Assembly: GCF_013623905.1 (NCBI RefSeq)
Contig: NZ_JABKDD010000018.1
Span: forward strand, 1 to 64,000
Direction of reading: 5' to 3'
DNA from: Brevibacterium sediminis
GTDB lineage: Bacteria; Actinomycetota; Actinomycetes; Actinomycetales; Brevibacteriaceae
DNA: 64,000 nt
Both the position numbers and the translations under genes were made by a program. Positions within the stretch are counted from its first letter, which is position 1. Each line of letters opens with the position of its first letter. Positions 33,526 through 42,821 of the stretch are shown in pieces. Under the pieces are notes generated by a model. It was not told the DNA's origin and did not search any database. It saw only the letters and a program-made list of their open reading frames with translations.

Positions 33526-33734
33526 GACGATTCCTCCTGAAGTGAGAAGATCTCTTCGACTGTCGTGTCCAAGGCTCGGGCGATGCGCAGCGCCAGATAG
33601 ACGCTGGGGGCGTAGGCGCCGCGTTCGGTCGCGATGATCGTCTGCCGCGACACCCCGGTGAGCTGGGCCAACTGTGCCTGCGTCAGTCCCGCAGCCTTGC
33701 GAACCTGCTTGAGGTCCGAGGTCTGAACTTCCAT
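33522..33734 (-). CDS. Small XRE-family transcriptional regulator
   Basis: The 70-residue protein is almost only a helix-turn-helix: LKQVRKAAGLTQAQLAQLTG and VSRQTIIATERGAYAPSVYL, then ALRIARALDTTVEEIF. It matches the short YozG/Cro-type regulators paired with membrane proteins. ATG 33734 is chosen because AAGGA lies 5 nt upstream; a TTG at 33752 is in frame but overlaps an operator half-site. The upstream region carries repeated TTGACATC sites, implying autorepression. Confidence 0.88.
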   Translation of the reverse strand: MEVQTSDLKQVRKAAGLTQAQLAQLTGVSRQTIIATERGAYAPSVYLALRIARALDTTVEEIFSLQEESS

Positions 33735-33742
33735 ACCGTTCC

Positions 33743-33814
33743 TTGATGTCAACTTCTCTTTACATCAATAAGTAAAGCATGTTTGACATCTAGATGTCAA
33801 TGATCTTTGACATC
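33743..33814. promoter_or_regulatory. Repeated TTGACATC operator upstream of the XRE gene
   Basis: A perfect 18-bp palindrome TTGACATCTAGATGTCAA lies at 33783-33800. Single half-sites occur at 33745-33752 (inverted) and 33807-33814. On the minus strand the palindrome contains TTGACA in -35 position, with TTTACT about 18 nt downstream as a possible -10, so binding would block the promoter. Confidence 0.7.
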
Positions 33815-34129
33815 GCCGAGGCGGCCCCGCCGTTCCGTGTTCCCGTGGACTCGCGATCGGGCCACCACGGCCGGGCTGAGCCAGCGGGCCGTCGCCGCCT
33901 CCGTACATCACCTCCCGCAAACGCGAAAACACCCCGCCGCAACGGGGTGTTCTCTCGCTATGGGTGATGGATGCGCACCGGCCGGTGCGAAAAGAGACTC
34001 ACGCGAGGGCGTGGCACTGACGACGACGGATGCTCGCCGAGGCGGTCGCCGGCAGGCGGCACTGCCGCCCATTGCACGTGACACCGGCGCGCGAGACAGC
34101 GATCGCGCAAGCGCTCGCCCCAGCGCGCT
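33815..34129. other. Spacer without a gene, with a terminator
   Basis: The only structures I see are the hairpin at 33923-33958 and two copies of GCCGAGGCGG (33815-33824, 34036-34045). No ORF has a ribosome binding site. Confidence 0.5.
33923..33958. terminator. Terminator hairpin with A- and T-rich flanks
   Basis: GCGAAAACACCCCG and CGGGGTGTTCTCTCGC flank a 6-nt loop (CCGCAA). It resembles the palindrome at 32853 (shared ACACCCCG stem) and lies downstream of the MFS gene on the minus strand. Confidence 0.7.
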
Positions 34130-35371
34130 TTACGATTCCACAACTCGCTCGCGCCGCCGGTCCTTCTCCAGCCGCGCTTCGTGACTCGACCGCGAAGGGT
34201 TCAAAAGCTTCAGCAGCGACAGTGCGATGATCGCTCCCAGCACTGCGCAGCCGGCGGGCAGCAGCATCGCGGTCTTTGCATCGAAGGCGTCGATGATGTT
34301 GCCGGCGACGGCCGATCCGAAGGCGACGCCGAAGCCCAGCGAGGTGCCCAACCAGGCGAATGCCTCGGTGAGCCTGCGCGGGGGAGCGAGCTGCTCGATG
34401 ACGGAGTTCGCGCCGATGAGGCTCGGTGCGATCGCGGATCCGACGACGATGAGGATGATGCCGTAGGTGATCATCGAGTTGGCCAGCAGCATCAGGCATG
34501 CGCCCACGGCCAGAGCGGACACGGCCACGCCGAAGCGGTGATGGACGGCGGCCTGCCAGTTGCGGGCCCCGTACAGCGCGCCGGAGATGAGCGATCCCAG
34601 CGCCAGGCACGACAGCAGCACACCGGCAGAGGACTTCACGCCGAGTTCGTCGGCGAAGGCGACGGCGATGACGTCGATGGCACCGAAGTTTACGCCGAGG
34701 AAAATGTTGACGATGATGATCGCGAAGATGCCCGGATTCGAGAACACGTGGCCCTTCGCCTCGGTGGTCCGCTCCACCGGTGGGGGTTCGGTCGACTTCT
34801 GGATGTAGAGCAGCAGCGAGCCGACGCCGACGGTGATCATCGAGAGGATGATTCCGGCCGGCGGCCACACGGCGGTGGCGAGCACCGTGGCCAGAACCGG
34901 CCCGGAGACGAACATCAGCTCATCGGCGACCGATTCCCACGAGAACGCGGTCTGCAGCTTCTTCGGGGTGTCGACGATATGCGACCAGCGTGAGCGCACG
35001 AGCGAACCGACGGAACCGACCGTGGCGCCGCCGATGCCGGCGAAGACGAAGACGAATCCCGTCCACCATTCCTCGTACACGGAGACGATGAGCAACGCCA
35101 ACGCGATGAGGTGGGTGATGACGATGGGCACCATGACCTTCGCCTGGCCGAGGCGGTCGACGAGGCGAGCGATCCCGGGGCCCGCAAGCGCCTGGACGAT
35201 CATGTAGACGGCGGAGACGATGCCCGCCATGCCGTACGACCCGGTCACGCCCTGGATGAAGAGGACGATTCCCAGCCCCAGCACTGCGATGGGCATTCGG
35301 GCGACGAGACCGGCCAAGGAGAACTTGAGAGCACCGGGAAGCGACAGAATTTCCCGATAGTTATTGAACAC
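34130..35371 (-). CDS. MFS transporter
   Basis: The 413-residue protein has twelve helices and a polar Arg/Glu-rich tail. It belongs to the MFS group with IARLVDRLGQAKVMVPIVIT as A-motif; the substrate is unknown. The start is GTG 35371 (MFNNYREILSLPGALKFSLA). No ribosome binding site is present, and TAGACT lies 6 nt upstream, so the transcript is probably leaderless. It is divergent from the LCP gene. Confidence 0.87.
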   Translation of the reverse strand: MFNNYREILSLPGALKFSLAGLVARMPIAVLGLGIVLFIQGVTGSYGMAGIVSAVYMIVQALAGPGIARLVDRLGQAKVMVPIVITHLIALALLIVSVYEEWWTGFVFVFAGIGGATVGSVGSLVRSRWSHIVDTPKKLQTAFSWESVADELMFVSGPVLATVLATAVWPPAGIILSMITVGVGSLLLYIQKSTEPPPVERTTEAKGHVFSNPGIFAIIIVNIFLGVNFGAIDVIAVAFADELGVKSSAGVLLSCLALGSLISGALYGARNWQAAVHHRFGVAVSALAVGACLMLLANSMITYGIILIVVGSAIAPSLIGANSVIEQLAPPRRLTEAFAWLGTSLGFGVAFGSAVAGNIIDAFDAKTAMLLPAGCAVLGAIIALSLLKLLNPSRSSHEARLEKDRRRERVVES

Positions 35372-35694
35372 CAGGAAAGTCTACCGAGCGCCCTCAGCGA
35401 CAGCCAGACGAATTGTGCGTTATTACTGGTGAGTCCCCTCACCTCGGCGCCGGAAGTCATGCACGGGTAACGAACCGGTATCAGTCCCGGTCCGCCCGGT
35501 CGAAACCGGGGGTCACTGCGTCTGACAAGGCAGAACACCTCGCCGAGGCGGCCCTGCCCTCCCGTTCGCCTCCGCAGTGCGGTACGGGGTGAGTCGCGTG
35601 GCTGAGAAATGGGTCACCTCGGTCGCTATACAATGAGCGGGATTGCCCAATGACCCCGGCGCCCGGCGCCGACCGCTCAAACCCCGGAGTGCCG
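35372..35694. other. Divergent promoter region of the MFS and LCP genes
   Basis: It contains TAGACT (35378-35383, minus strand, 6 nt before GTG 35371) and a plus-strand -10-like TATACA/TACAAT at 35626-35633. One GCCGAGGCGG copy lies at 35542-35551. A short CCCGG/CCGGG hairpin near 35498-35512 superficially recalls a tRNA T-arm, but no tRNA is present. Confidence 0.45.
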
Positions 35695-36735
35695 ATGACG
35701 GACAACACCACCTTCGACGATCTCTTCGACCACCAGAACGAGGAACAGCAGCGCCCGCGCAAGAAGAAGCGCGTCTGGCGCAAGGTGCTCGTCGCACTGC
35801 TGATCATCGTCATCCTCGGCGTGCTCGGCATCGGGCTCTACGTCTGGAGCGTCGGCCGGTCGTTCGACAAGAACGCGAACCAGCTCAGCGATGAGCAGGT
35901 CTTCGGCAAGTCCGGCGGCGGCAAGGACGGCGACGGCACGAACATCCTGCTGCTGGGCTCGGACGAGTCGATGAAAGATGTCGACGTCAACGATTCGCGC
36001 GGCCTGCGTTCGGACACGATCATGGTCATGCACCTGCCCGAAGACGGCGGCAACGTCCAGATCATGTCGATCCCGCGCGACACCTACGTCGATATCGAGG
36101 GCCACGGCAAGTCGAAGATCAACGCGGCACTGTCATACGGCGGTCTGCCGCTGGCCGTATCGACGGTTTCGGACTTCATCGGCACCGAACTCGATCACGT
36201 GGCGATCATCGACTTCGAAGGATTCAAGGCACTGACCGACAGCCTCGGCGGGGTGACTGTGAATTCCGAGCAGGCGTTCGAGAAGAACGGCCACACCTTC
36301 ACCCAGGGCGAGAACGTGCTGAACGGTGACGAAGCGCTGACCTTCGTGCGCGAGCGCAAGCAGTTCAAGGACGGCGACTTCCAGCGTGCGCGCAATCAGC
36401 AGGCGTTCATCCGCGGTCTGACGAATGAGATGATCTCGGCCGATACGCTGTCGAACCCGAAGAAGATCCAGGACATGGTCAAGAACTTCGCGCCGTACAT
36501 GTACGTCGACTCGGGCATGGACGCGAAGTACATCTCCGCGACCGCGTTCAACATGCGCGACGTCCGCCCCGGTGACATCGAGTTCTTCACCGCGCCCGTC
36601 GCCGGCGTCGGCACCTCCCCGGACGGTCAGTCGATCGTCAACGTCGACGAGGATGAGCTGAAGAAGGTCCGCGACGCGTTCAAGAACGACACCGTGGCCG
36701 ACTACGTGCAGAACGCCCCGGAGGCCCACCTGTAG
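35695..36735 (+). CDS. LytR-CpsA-Psr (LCP) family protein
   Basis: The 346-residue protein has a basic N-terminus, one membrane helix (VLVALLIIVILGVLGIGLYV) and an extracellular LCP domain with NILLLGSDES, LRSDTIMVMHLPEDGG, MSIPRDTYVDIEGHG and the conserved FVRERKQFKDGDFQRARNQQ. LCP enzymes transfer undecaprenyl-linked glycopolymers to peptidoglycan. The Asp and Arg residues that bind the pyrophosphate are present. ATG 35695 has GGAG upstream; the earlier ATG 35650 does not. The TagGH-type exporter at 46.8 kb could supply a substrate. Confidence 0.92.
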   Translation: MTDNTTFDDLFDHQNEEQQRPRKKKRVWRKVLVALLIIVILGVLGIGLYVWSVGRSFDKNANQLSDEQVFGKSGGGKDGDGTNILLLGSDESMKDVDVNDSRGLRSDTIMVMHLPEDGGNVQIMSIPRDTYVDIEGHGKSKINAALSYGGLPLAVSTVSDFIGTELDHVAIIDFEGFKALTDSLGGVTVNSEQAFEKNGHTFTQGENVLNGDEALTFVRERKQFKDGDFQRARNQQAFIRGLTNEMISADTLSNPKKIQDMVKNFAPYMYVDSGMDAKYISATAFNMRDVRPGDIEFFTAPVAGVGTSPDGQSIVNVDEDELKKVRDAFKNDTVADYVQNAPEAHL

Positions 36736-36802
36736 AACCTCGCCGAGGCGGCTCACCTTAGCCGCAGACGCCGAGGCCCAGCGTCGCTGAGTCACACACA
36801 TC

Positions 36803-36837
36803 GAGCCCCGCTCCAGGAAATTCCTGGAGCGGGGCTC
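36803..36837. terminator. Strong bidirectional hairpin
   Basis: A 17-bp stem (GAGCCCCGCTCCAGGAA and its complement) surrounds a single base. It lies between the convergent LCP and secreted-protein genes. Confidence 0.85.
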
Positions 36838-36912
36838 AGTGCATCTGGAGTGATAGCTACTCTCATCGGTGGCTCGTATCGGCAGGTGCTCTGCCGGGCT
36901 GGAGCTTCAGCT

Positions 36913-37383
36913 TCAGCCGTCGAAGTCGACCCTGTACACAGCGTGGGGTCCTGCACCCCACTCGTCCTGGTCGCCGATGGCCTGGTTGGAGACGCCGAGT
37001 GTCATCTTCTCGCCGGTCTCTGTATTCCGGTAGGTGATGTACGTTGTGCCTGCGGCGCCTTCTGCTCCGGAGTTCCTCCAATGAGTCCCGTCTTCATTGC
37101 CGTGGTCTGCCAGTTTCTTCGCGACGTCGTCGCTCGCAAACGCTTCGACGCGTCCGGTGTTGTCCTGGCCCCAGGCAATTACGAGTTCATCTGCATACTT
37201 GCCGGCTTCGATCGGATAGTAGATGGACTGCGTGTCGACGTCTGTGGCGGCCGACTGAGCCGATGAGTTGGCTGCGCCAGAGTCGGCGGCCATGGCTGGT
37301 CCTGTTGCGAGTCCGAGGCCGGCGAGTCCGGCGACGGTGGCGATTCCGATGGCTGCTGCGCGGTTGCGAATAGTTGACTTCAT
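36913..37383 (-). CDS. Small secreted protein of unknown function
   Basis: The 156-residue protein has a classical Sec signal peptide: basic MKSTIRNR, hydrophobic AAAIGIATVAGLAGLGLA, and a cleavage site after AMA (about residue 32). The mature part of about 124 residues has no cysteines and contains YPIEAGKYADELVIAWGQ and TTYITYRNTETGEKMTLGV. I recognise no family. AGGGGAAA lies before ATG 37383; a longer reading frame upstream is not signal-like. Confidence 0.75.
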   Translation of the reverse strand: MKSTIRNRAAAIGIATVAGLAGLGLATGPAMAADSGAANSSAQSAATDVDTQSIYYPIEAGKYADELVIAWGQDNTGRVEAFASDDVAKKLADHGNEDGTHWRNSGAEGAAGTTYITYRNTETGEKMTLGVSNQAIGDQDEWGAGPHAVYRVDFDG

Positions 37384-37804
37384 GGTGTTTCCCCTTCTGC
37401 TTCTGCGCCGCCGTGACGAGGCGACAGGTCGTTGTCGCAGATCAGTCTTGTCACCGATTCTGAGGGGGAGACAACGGTGGCTGAAAGCACAATCAAAGCG
37501 GATAACAGCGCGAAGACAGAAATATTGCAGTCCTGCGACAGGCGATGTCAAAGGGCCGTGAATGCCAGGTAAACGACAACAGATCCTGCCCGCGCGACCT
37601 GGCGGAACAGTAGACTGACTGCACTTCCTCCCGGTTCTGTGCGGGAGGCGTCGGAGGATTCGTTCTGCGACAATTCCGACTGGACAGCGATATCCGACCG
37701 TGATCAGTTGAGTGCTTACAAAATGAACAGAAGTCCGCGCAGAGTCGTGAACCTGCGATCAACGACTGAACCGGCCCGCACCTGAACGCGGACTAGCCTT
37801 GCGC
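37384..37804. other. Long spacer: leader of the secreted protein and end of pgm
   Basis: It holds the promoter at 37522-37551 with a leader of about 130 nt, and a hairpin at 37627-37648 (CCTCCCG, 8-nt loop, CGGGAGG) that may terminate pgm transcription. I see no gene. Confidence 0.5.
37522..37551 (-). promoter_or_regulatory. Promoter of the secreted-protein gene
   Basis: On the minus strand TTGACA (37546-37551) and CAATAT (37522-37527) are separated by 18 nt, a good vegetative sigma match. Confidence 0.55.
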
Positions 37805-39445
37805 CTACTCCAGCACACCGTCGACGAGAGTGCGGGCGTCATGCTGGACCTGGCGCAGGTGGTCCTCGTCGCGCAGGGATTCCGCGTAGATCTTGTAGAC
37901 GTCTTCCGTACCCGACGGCCGCACGGCGAACCATGCGTTGTCCGTGGTGACCTTGAGCCCGCCGATGGGCGCATTGTTGCCCGACGCCGAGGTGAGCACC
38001 TCCTTGACGGGTTCACCGCCGACGGTCTTTGCACTCACCTGGGAGGCATCCAGGGAGCCCAGCCGTTCCTTCTGTGCGCGCGTCGCCGGAGCATCCTGAC
38101 GCGCGTAGGAGCTGGTGCCGTGATTCGCAGCCAGCCCTGCGTAGCGCTGCGAGGGAGTCTGCCCGGTCTTCGCAGTCATTTCTGCCGCGAGCAGGGCGAG
38201 GATGATGCCGTCCTTGTCCGTCGACCACACCTTGCCGTCCCTCCGCAGGAACGATGCGCCGGCCGATTCCTCGCCTCCGAAGGCCAACGTCGAATCGAGC
38301 AGGCCGGGAACGAACCATTTGAAGCCGACGGGCACCTCGAAGAGGGTGCGATTATGCGCGGCGACGAGGCGGTCGACGATCGACGAGGTGACCAGAGTCT
38401 TGCCGATCCCCGCGTCCTTCGGCCAGTCGGTGCGGGAGTCGAGCAGGTAATCGATGGCCGCTGCCAGATAGTGGTTGGGATTCATCAGGCCGGCATCGGG
38501 GGTGACGATGCCGTGACGGTCGGCATCGGCGTCGTTGCCGGTGGCGATGTCGAAGTCGTTGCGCGAGGCGATGAGGCCGGCCATCGCATAGGGGGAGGAG
38601 CAGTCCATGCGGATGTTCTCGTCCCAATCCAGGGTCATGAACGACCAGGTGGGGTCGACGTCCGGGTGGACGACGTCGAGGTTGAGGTCGTAGTCCTCTG
38701 CAATCGCCGCCCAGTAGTCGACGCTGGCTCCGCCGAGCGGATCGGCGCCGATCTTCAGCCCGGAGCTGCGAATGACATCGAGGTCGATGACAGACTCGAG
38801 GTCGTCGACATAGTTCGAGACGTAGTCGAAGTTCTCGGTGTTCTCCAGATGGAATGCCCGCTGGAATGGGGTGCGCGGGATCTTCTCCCACCCCTCGGCC
38901 AGATACTGGTTCGCGCGTTCGGCGATCCAGGTCGTCGTCTCGGTTCCGGCGGGCCCGCCGTGGGGAGGGTTGTATTTGATGCCGCCATCGGCAGGCGGGT
39001 TGTGGCTGGGAGTGACGATGATGCCGTCGGCCTGCGCATCCTCGCGCGACTTCCCGGCATTGAAGCCGAGGATCGCGTGGGAGACGGCGGGGGTCGGGGT
39101 GAAACCGTCGCGCTCGTCGATGAGCGCCGGAACCTCAGCTGCGGCGAGCACCTCGAGGACGGTGAGGAATGCGGGCTCGCTCAGTGCGTGAGTGTCACGG
39201 CCGAGGAAGATCGGCCCGCGAATGCCTTTGTCTCGGCGGAAGTCGACGATCGCTGCGGTGATGGCCGCGATGTGCGCCTCGTTGAAGGAGCGGTTGAAGC
39301 TCGAACCGCGGTGGCCGGAGGTCCCGAAGCTCACTGCTTGCGAAGGCACCGAGGGGTCGGGAACCAAGTCGTGATAGGAATCGAGAAGGGCAGGGACGTC
39401 AACGAGATCCTTGTCCTGGGCCAACTGGCCGGCGCGTGTTGTCAT
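37805..39445 (-). CDS. pgm: Phosphoglucomutase (alpha-D-glucose-phosphate-specific)
   Basis: The 546-residue enzyme interconverts glucose-1-phosphate and glucose-6-phosphate and feeds UDP-glucose, glycogen and wall polymer synthesis. It has SFGTSGHRGSS near the N-terminus, the phosphoserine loop TPSHNPPADGGIKYNPPHGG, the metal-binding DADADRHGI and the sugar-binding GGEESAGASF; the phosphate-binding loop RPSGTEDVYKIYAES lies near the C-terminus. Length is normal. It appears monocistronic. Confidence 0.95.
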   Translation of the reverse strand: MTTRAGQLAQDKDLVDVPALLDSYHDLVPDPSVPSQAVSFGTSGHRGSSFNRSFNEAHIAAITAAIVDFRRDKGIRGPIFLGRDTHALSEPAFLTVLEVLAAAEVPALIDERDGFTPTPAVSHAILGFNAGKSREDAQADGIIVTPSHNPPADGGIKYNPPHGGPAGTETTTWIAERANQYLAEGWEKIPRTPFQRAFHLENTENFDYVSNYVDDLESVIDLDVIRSSGLKIGADPLGGASVDYWAAIAEDYDLNLDVVHPDVDPTWSFMTLDWDENIRMDCSSPYAMAGLIASRNDFDIATGNDADADRHGIVTPDAGLMNPNHYLAAAIDYLLDSRTDWPKDAGIGKTLVTSSIVDRLVAAHNRTLFEVPVGFKWFVPGLLDSTLAFGGEESAGASFLRRDGKVWSTDKDGIILALLAAEMTAKTGQTPSQRYAGLAANHGTSSYARQDAPATRAQKERLGSLDASQVSAKTVGGEPVKEVLTSASGNNAPIGGLKVTTDNAWFAVRPSGTEDVYKIYAESLRDEDHLRQVQHDARTLVDGVLE

Positions 39446-39564
39446 TCTTCTACCTAACCAAATGACAGCGGTTGCGCACAGTTGTGTCCACGGAGTTCTT
39501 GCATCGTGGACTTCGCAGGCTCCTCGGAGCGAGAACCAGCGGCCTCGAACTCCGGGCCGCCGTC

Positions 39565-39861
39565 TCAGTCAGGCGGCTCCACGGAGTCGTCCTCCTCTTC
39601 CTTCGTGTCTCCACCGCTGATATCTCGGTCTTTCTCGGGGGAGGAGGACCCTTCAGCTTTGGCTTGGGCTTCCTCAGGATCCCGATCGATCGGAACATCG
39701 TGCTCAGATGCGATCCGCTCAAGCCTCTCTTCAGGAGTCTGGGAACTGCCTTCGGCGTCTGTTTCAGCGCCGACTCCGACGGCAGTGCTCTCGATGTTCT
39801 GCTCGTCTTCGGTCTGTTCTTCTGCTGAGTTCTCCGGCAGGTTCTTCTTCTCGTCACTCAT
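39565..39861 (-). CDS. Small acidic, probably disordered protein
   Basis: A 98-residue protein rich in Glu, Asp, Ser and Pro with no hydrophobic segment (MSDEKKNLPENSAEEQTEDE, ending EEEDDSVEPPD). AAAGGAG lies 8 nt before ATG 39861, a strong site. I recognise no domain. The segment EERLERIASEHDVPIDRDP loosely resembles EERAQNTAAEEGVTLHRNP in the general stress protein at 43439. Confidence 0.65.
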   Translation of the reverse strand: MSDEKKNLPENSAEEQTEDEQNIESTAVGVGAETDAEGSSQTPEERLERIASEHDVPIDRDPEEAQAKAEGSSSPEKDRDISGGDTKEEEDDSVEPPD

Positions 39862-40106
39862 GACTTCGCTCCTTTCGGAGTTGAACACGCTCTCGCCGTT
39901 CGACGGAGGAATGGGGATCACAAGAGGTATGGAAATGATCCGTGGTGCCGACGGTAGACCCATCGTGGTATGTGGGCAAGGGGTTTAAACCGACGGTCGG
40001 AGCCCTGTGCAAGGTGAGGTGCCGGAGATAGAGTGAAATCACTCTGCGGACAGGCGCTGAGCAGCTTGCCCGACGCGAACCCGCATGAATGGGACGAGGA
40101 TCAGTT

Positions 40107-41123
40107 ATGGTCGGGCCCGACGAGAATTCGGTCAGACAGCGAGCCTCCACCGGCGGCCTGCCCTCCGACCGCTTCATCGATTCGACCCTGGCAGATATCC
40201 ACGCACGGTACGGCGGACTCGACGACGGTGAGGTCGCCGACTACATCCCGATCCTCGCCGAGGCGGATCCCCGATGGTTCGGACTCAGCCTCATCGAATC
40301 GGCCGGGACCGTGCATGAAGCCGGAGGCGTCGATATCGAGTTCTCCATCCAATCCATCTCCAAGGCCTTCGTCTTCGCACTCGTCTGTCAGGCCCGCAGC
40401 TCCGAACTCGTCCACGAGCGCGTCGGCGTCAACAACACCGGGCTCGCCTTCAACTCCGTGATGGCGATCGAACTCAACGACGGCAAACCGTTGAACTCGA
40501 TGGTCAACGCCGGCGCCATCGCCACGACCGCACTCATGCCCAGGGCCACCTCGGCGGAGAAATGGGAGAACATCCGCTCCGGGCTCTCCCGCTTCGCCGG
40601 GCGGCAGCTTCGCCTCGACGGTCGGGTGTACGAATCGGAGATGAAGACGAATCAGCGCAACAAGGCCCTGGCTCGCCTGCTCGAGAGCTACGGGCGGATC
40701 ATCACGGATCCGCTCGACACCGTCGACATCTACACCCAGCAGTGCTCGCTGCTGGTCACCGCGCACGATCTCGCGGTGATGGGAGCGACGCTGGCCGACG
40801 GAGGAATCAATCCACTGACCGGTCGGCAGGTCGTATCCGCCGAAGTGGCCCGCGACACGCTCGCGCTGCTCGCCTCGTGCGGAATGTACGAAAACAGCGG
40901 CGAATGGCTCTTCGAGATCGGACTGCCTGCCAAGTCCGGGGTCGCAGGCGGCATCGTCGCCATCGCCCCAGGCAAGGGAGCGCTGGGCACTTTTTCGCCG
41001 AGGTTGGACTCCGCGGGCAACAGCGTGCGCGGTCAACGCGCGTGCTTCCACATCTCCAGAGTCCTGGGCATGAATCTCTTCGCATCGAACGCGGCCGTCG
41101 AACGCCCACGGAAAGGACAATGA
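40107..41123 (+). CDS. glsA: Glutaminase
   Basis: The 338-residue protein is a serine-dependent beta-lactamase-like glutaminase that converts glutamine to glutamate and ammonia. The SxxK catalytic motif is FSIQSISK (Ser83, Lys86). Other family blocks are LNSMVNAGAIATTAL, YESEMKTNQRNKALA and PAKSGVAGGI, then PGKGALGTFSPRLD. GAGGA lies 7 nt before ATG 40107; ATG 40089 is in frame but poorer. It overlaps an MFS gene by four bases, suggesting coupled transport of an amino acid or product. Confidence 0.94.
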   Translation: MVGPDENSVRQRASTGGLPSDRFIDSTLADIHARYGGLDDGEVADYIPILAEADPRWFGLSLIESAGTVHEAGGVDIEFSIQSISKAFVFALVCQARSSELVHERVGVNNTGLAFNSVMAIELNDGKPLNSMVNAGAIATTALMPRATSAEKWENIRSGLSRFAGRQLRLDGRVYESEMKTNQRNKALARLLESYGRIITDPLDTVDIYTQQCSLLVTAHDLAVMGATLADGGINPLTGRQVVSAEVARDTLALLASCGMYENSGEWLFEIGLPAKSGVAGGIVAIAPGKGALGTFSPRLDSAGNSVRGQRACFHISRVLGMNLFASNAAVERPRKGQ

Positions 41124-42751
41124 TGAGCGCCGAAACCACACCGCACGACGTCGCCGAGGAGCGCCGGTCCTGGGCACCGATGATCGGGCTCTTCCTCGCC
41201 CAGGTGCTCATGTCGTTCAACGTCGCCGCCCTGCCGATCTCGCTCGGTGGAATGGTCGAGGACTTCGGTGTGCCGCCCACGGTCGCCTCGTCGACGATCG
41301 TTGTCTACGGCCTTGCTGTGGCCGCGCTCGTGATGACTGGCGCGAAGTTGGGACAGCGGATCGGGTGGGTGCTCATCTTCCGCGTCGTCCTCGTCGTCTT
41401 CGCGGCATCCTCGCTGCTGATGATCTTCTCCCGGACGGTCACCTGGGTCATCACCGGGCAGCTGCTCGCCGGTGCTGCCGCTGCGATCATCGTGCCCGCC
41501 CTGGTTGCGCTCATCGCGGAGAACTACCGGGGTGCGCAGCAGGCGGCGGCGGTCGGTTCCCTCGGTTCGGCGCGTGCCTTCTCCGGGATGAGCGCCTTCC
41601 TCATCGGCGGCACCCTGGGCACGTTCGTCGGGTGGCGGCCGATCTTCTTCATCACTCTGGGACTGGCCGTCATCGTCTTCGCGCTGACGTTCACGCTGAA
41701 GTCGGACAAGGGGGACGCTGCGATCCGGATCGACCTCGTCGCCTCGGCGCTCATCGGTGCTGCAGTCGTTCTGCTGACATTGGGGTTCAACAACCTCAAC
41801 GGGTGGGGGATCATCCGCGCCGAGGATGGGGCACCGTTCTCGATCGCGGGGCTGTCACCGGCGCCGGTGTTCATCGTCGTCGGCGTGGTCCTCGGGCAGC
41901 TGTTCTTCGTCTGGACGAAGCGTCGGAAGGCCGCAGGAAAGGTTCCGTTCGTCGACATCAGCGTGCTCGGTCGTCCCAGTGAGAGGGCAGCGGTCTATGC
42001 GATGTTCGTCATCGTGGCCATGGAAGCGGCGGTGAACTTCACCGTGCCCACCTACATCCAGGTCGTGCAGGGGCGCACCCCTTTCGACACCTCGTTGGCG
42101 ATGCTGCCGTTCAACCTCACGGTCTTCGTCACCGCCACCCTCATCGTCCGCTTCTACAAGCGCTACTCTCCTCGCACCATCGCCCTGTTCTCCTTCGGGC
42201 TGACGACGGCGGCACTCGTCTGGCTGGCCTTCGTTGTGACGAACAATTGGGAGACTCTGCCGACGATTCTCGGCCTCATCGTCTTCGGCATCGGTCAGGG
42301 TGCGCTGGTCACTCTGGTGTTCAATGTGTTGGTCACGGCCGCGCCGAAGCATCTGGCCGGTGATGTCGGTTCGATCCGCGGCACCGCGCAGAATCTTGCG
42401 TCGGCCGTCGGCACCGCGGTGATGGGAGCGCTGCTGGTCACGGTGCTTTCGGCCGGTCTGGCATCGGCCGCTGATGACCATCCCGACCTGCCGCCAGAAC
42501 TCGTCGAACAGGTCGACCTCGACAATGCGAACTTCGTGAGCAACGACGAACTGCGCGACGTCCTCGCGGGGACGACGGCGACACCGGAGCAGGTCGAGCA
42601 TGCCGTCGAGCTCAACTCCCAGCAGCGACTGCGCACGCTCAAGCTCGGCTTCCTCATCCTTGCCGGCATCAGCCTGATCGCGGCAGTGCCGGCCTCAAGG
42701 CTGCCGAAGTACCGGCCTGATGAGATCCCCGAACCCGCCGAGGCTGACTAG
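41120..42751 (+). CDS. MFS transporter, DHA2-like
   Basis: The 543-residue protein has about fourteen helices and a charged C-terminal tail. It starts at ATG ATG (41120/41123) after GAAAGGA, overlapping the glutaminase stop. An extracytoplasmic loop precedes the last helix (GLASAADDHPDLPPELVEQV). Segments ITGQLLAGAAAAIIVPALVA and GSARAFSGMSAFLIGGTLGT match drug:H+ antiporters of the 14-helix type. The coupling to glutaminase hints at export of an amino acid or amide, but this is not proven. Confidence 0.87.
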   Translation: MMSAETTPHDVAEERRSWAPMIGLFLAQVLMSFNVAALPISLGGMVEDFGVPPTVASSTIVVYGLAVAALVMTGAKLGQRIGWVLIFRVVLVVFAASSLLMIFSRTVTWVITGQLLAGAAAAIIVPALVALIAENYRGAQQAAAVGSLGSARAFSGMSAFLIGGTLGTFVGWRPIFFITLGLAVIVFALTFTLKSDKGDAAIRIDLVASALIGAAVVLLTLGFNNLNGWGIIRAEDGAPFSIAGLSPAPVFIVVGVVLGQLFFVWTKRRKAAGKVPFVDISVLGRPSERAAVYAMFVIVAMEAAVNFTVPTYIQVVQGRTPFDTSLAMLPFNLTVFVTATLIVRFYKRYSPRTIALFSFGLTTAALVWLAFVVTNNWETLPTILGLIVFGIGQGALVTLVFNVLVTAAPKHLAGDVGSIRGTAQNLASAVGTAVMGALLVTVLSAGLASAADDHPDLPPELVEQVDLDNANFVSNDELRDVLAGTTATPEQVEHAVELNSQQRLRTLKLGFLILAGISLIAAVPASRLPKYRPDEIPEPAEAD

Positions 42752-42821
42752 ACCAGGCGGGTCAGCTTGATAACTTTATCAACGGCCTGAATCTAGCGGC
42801 TGAAAACGGCAGGGGAGAGAA

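Noticed and set aside
35470..35530. tRNA-like arm CCCGGTCGAAACCGGG
   Set aside because: Only one short hairpin is present; there is no acceptor stem, anticodon arm or CCA context.
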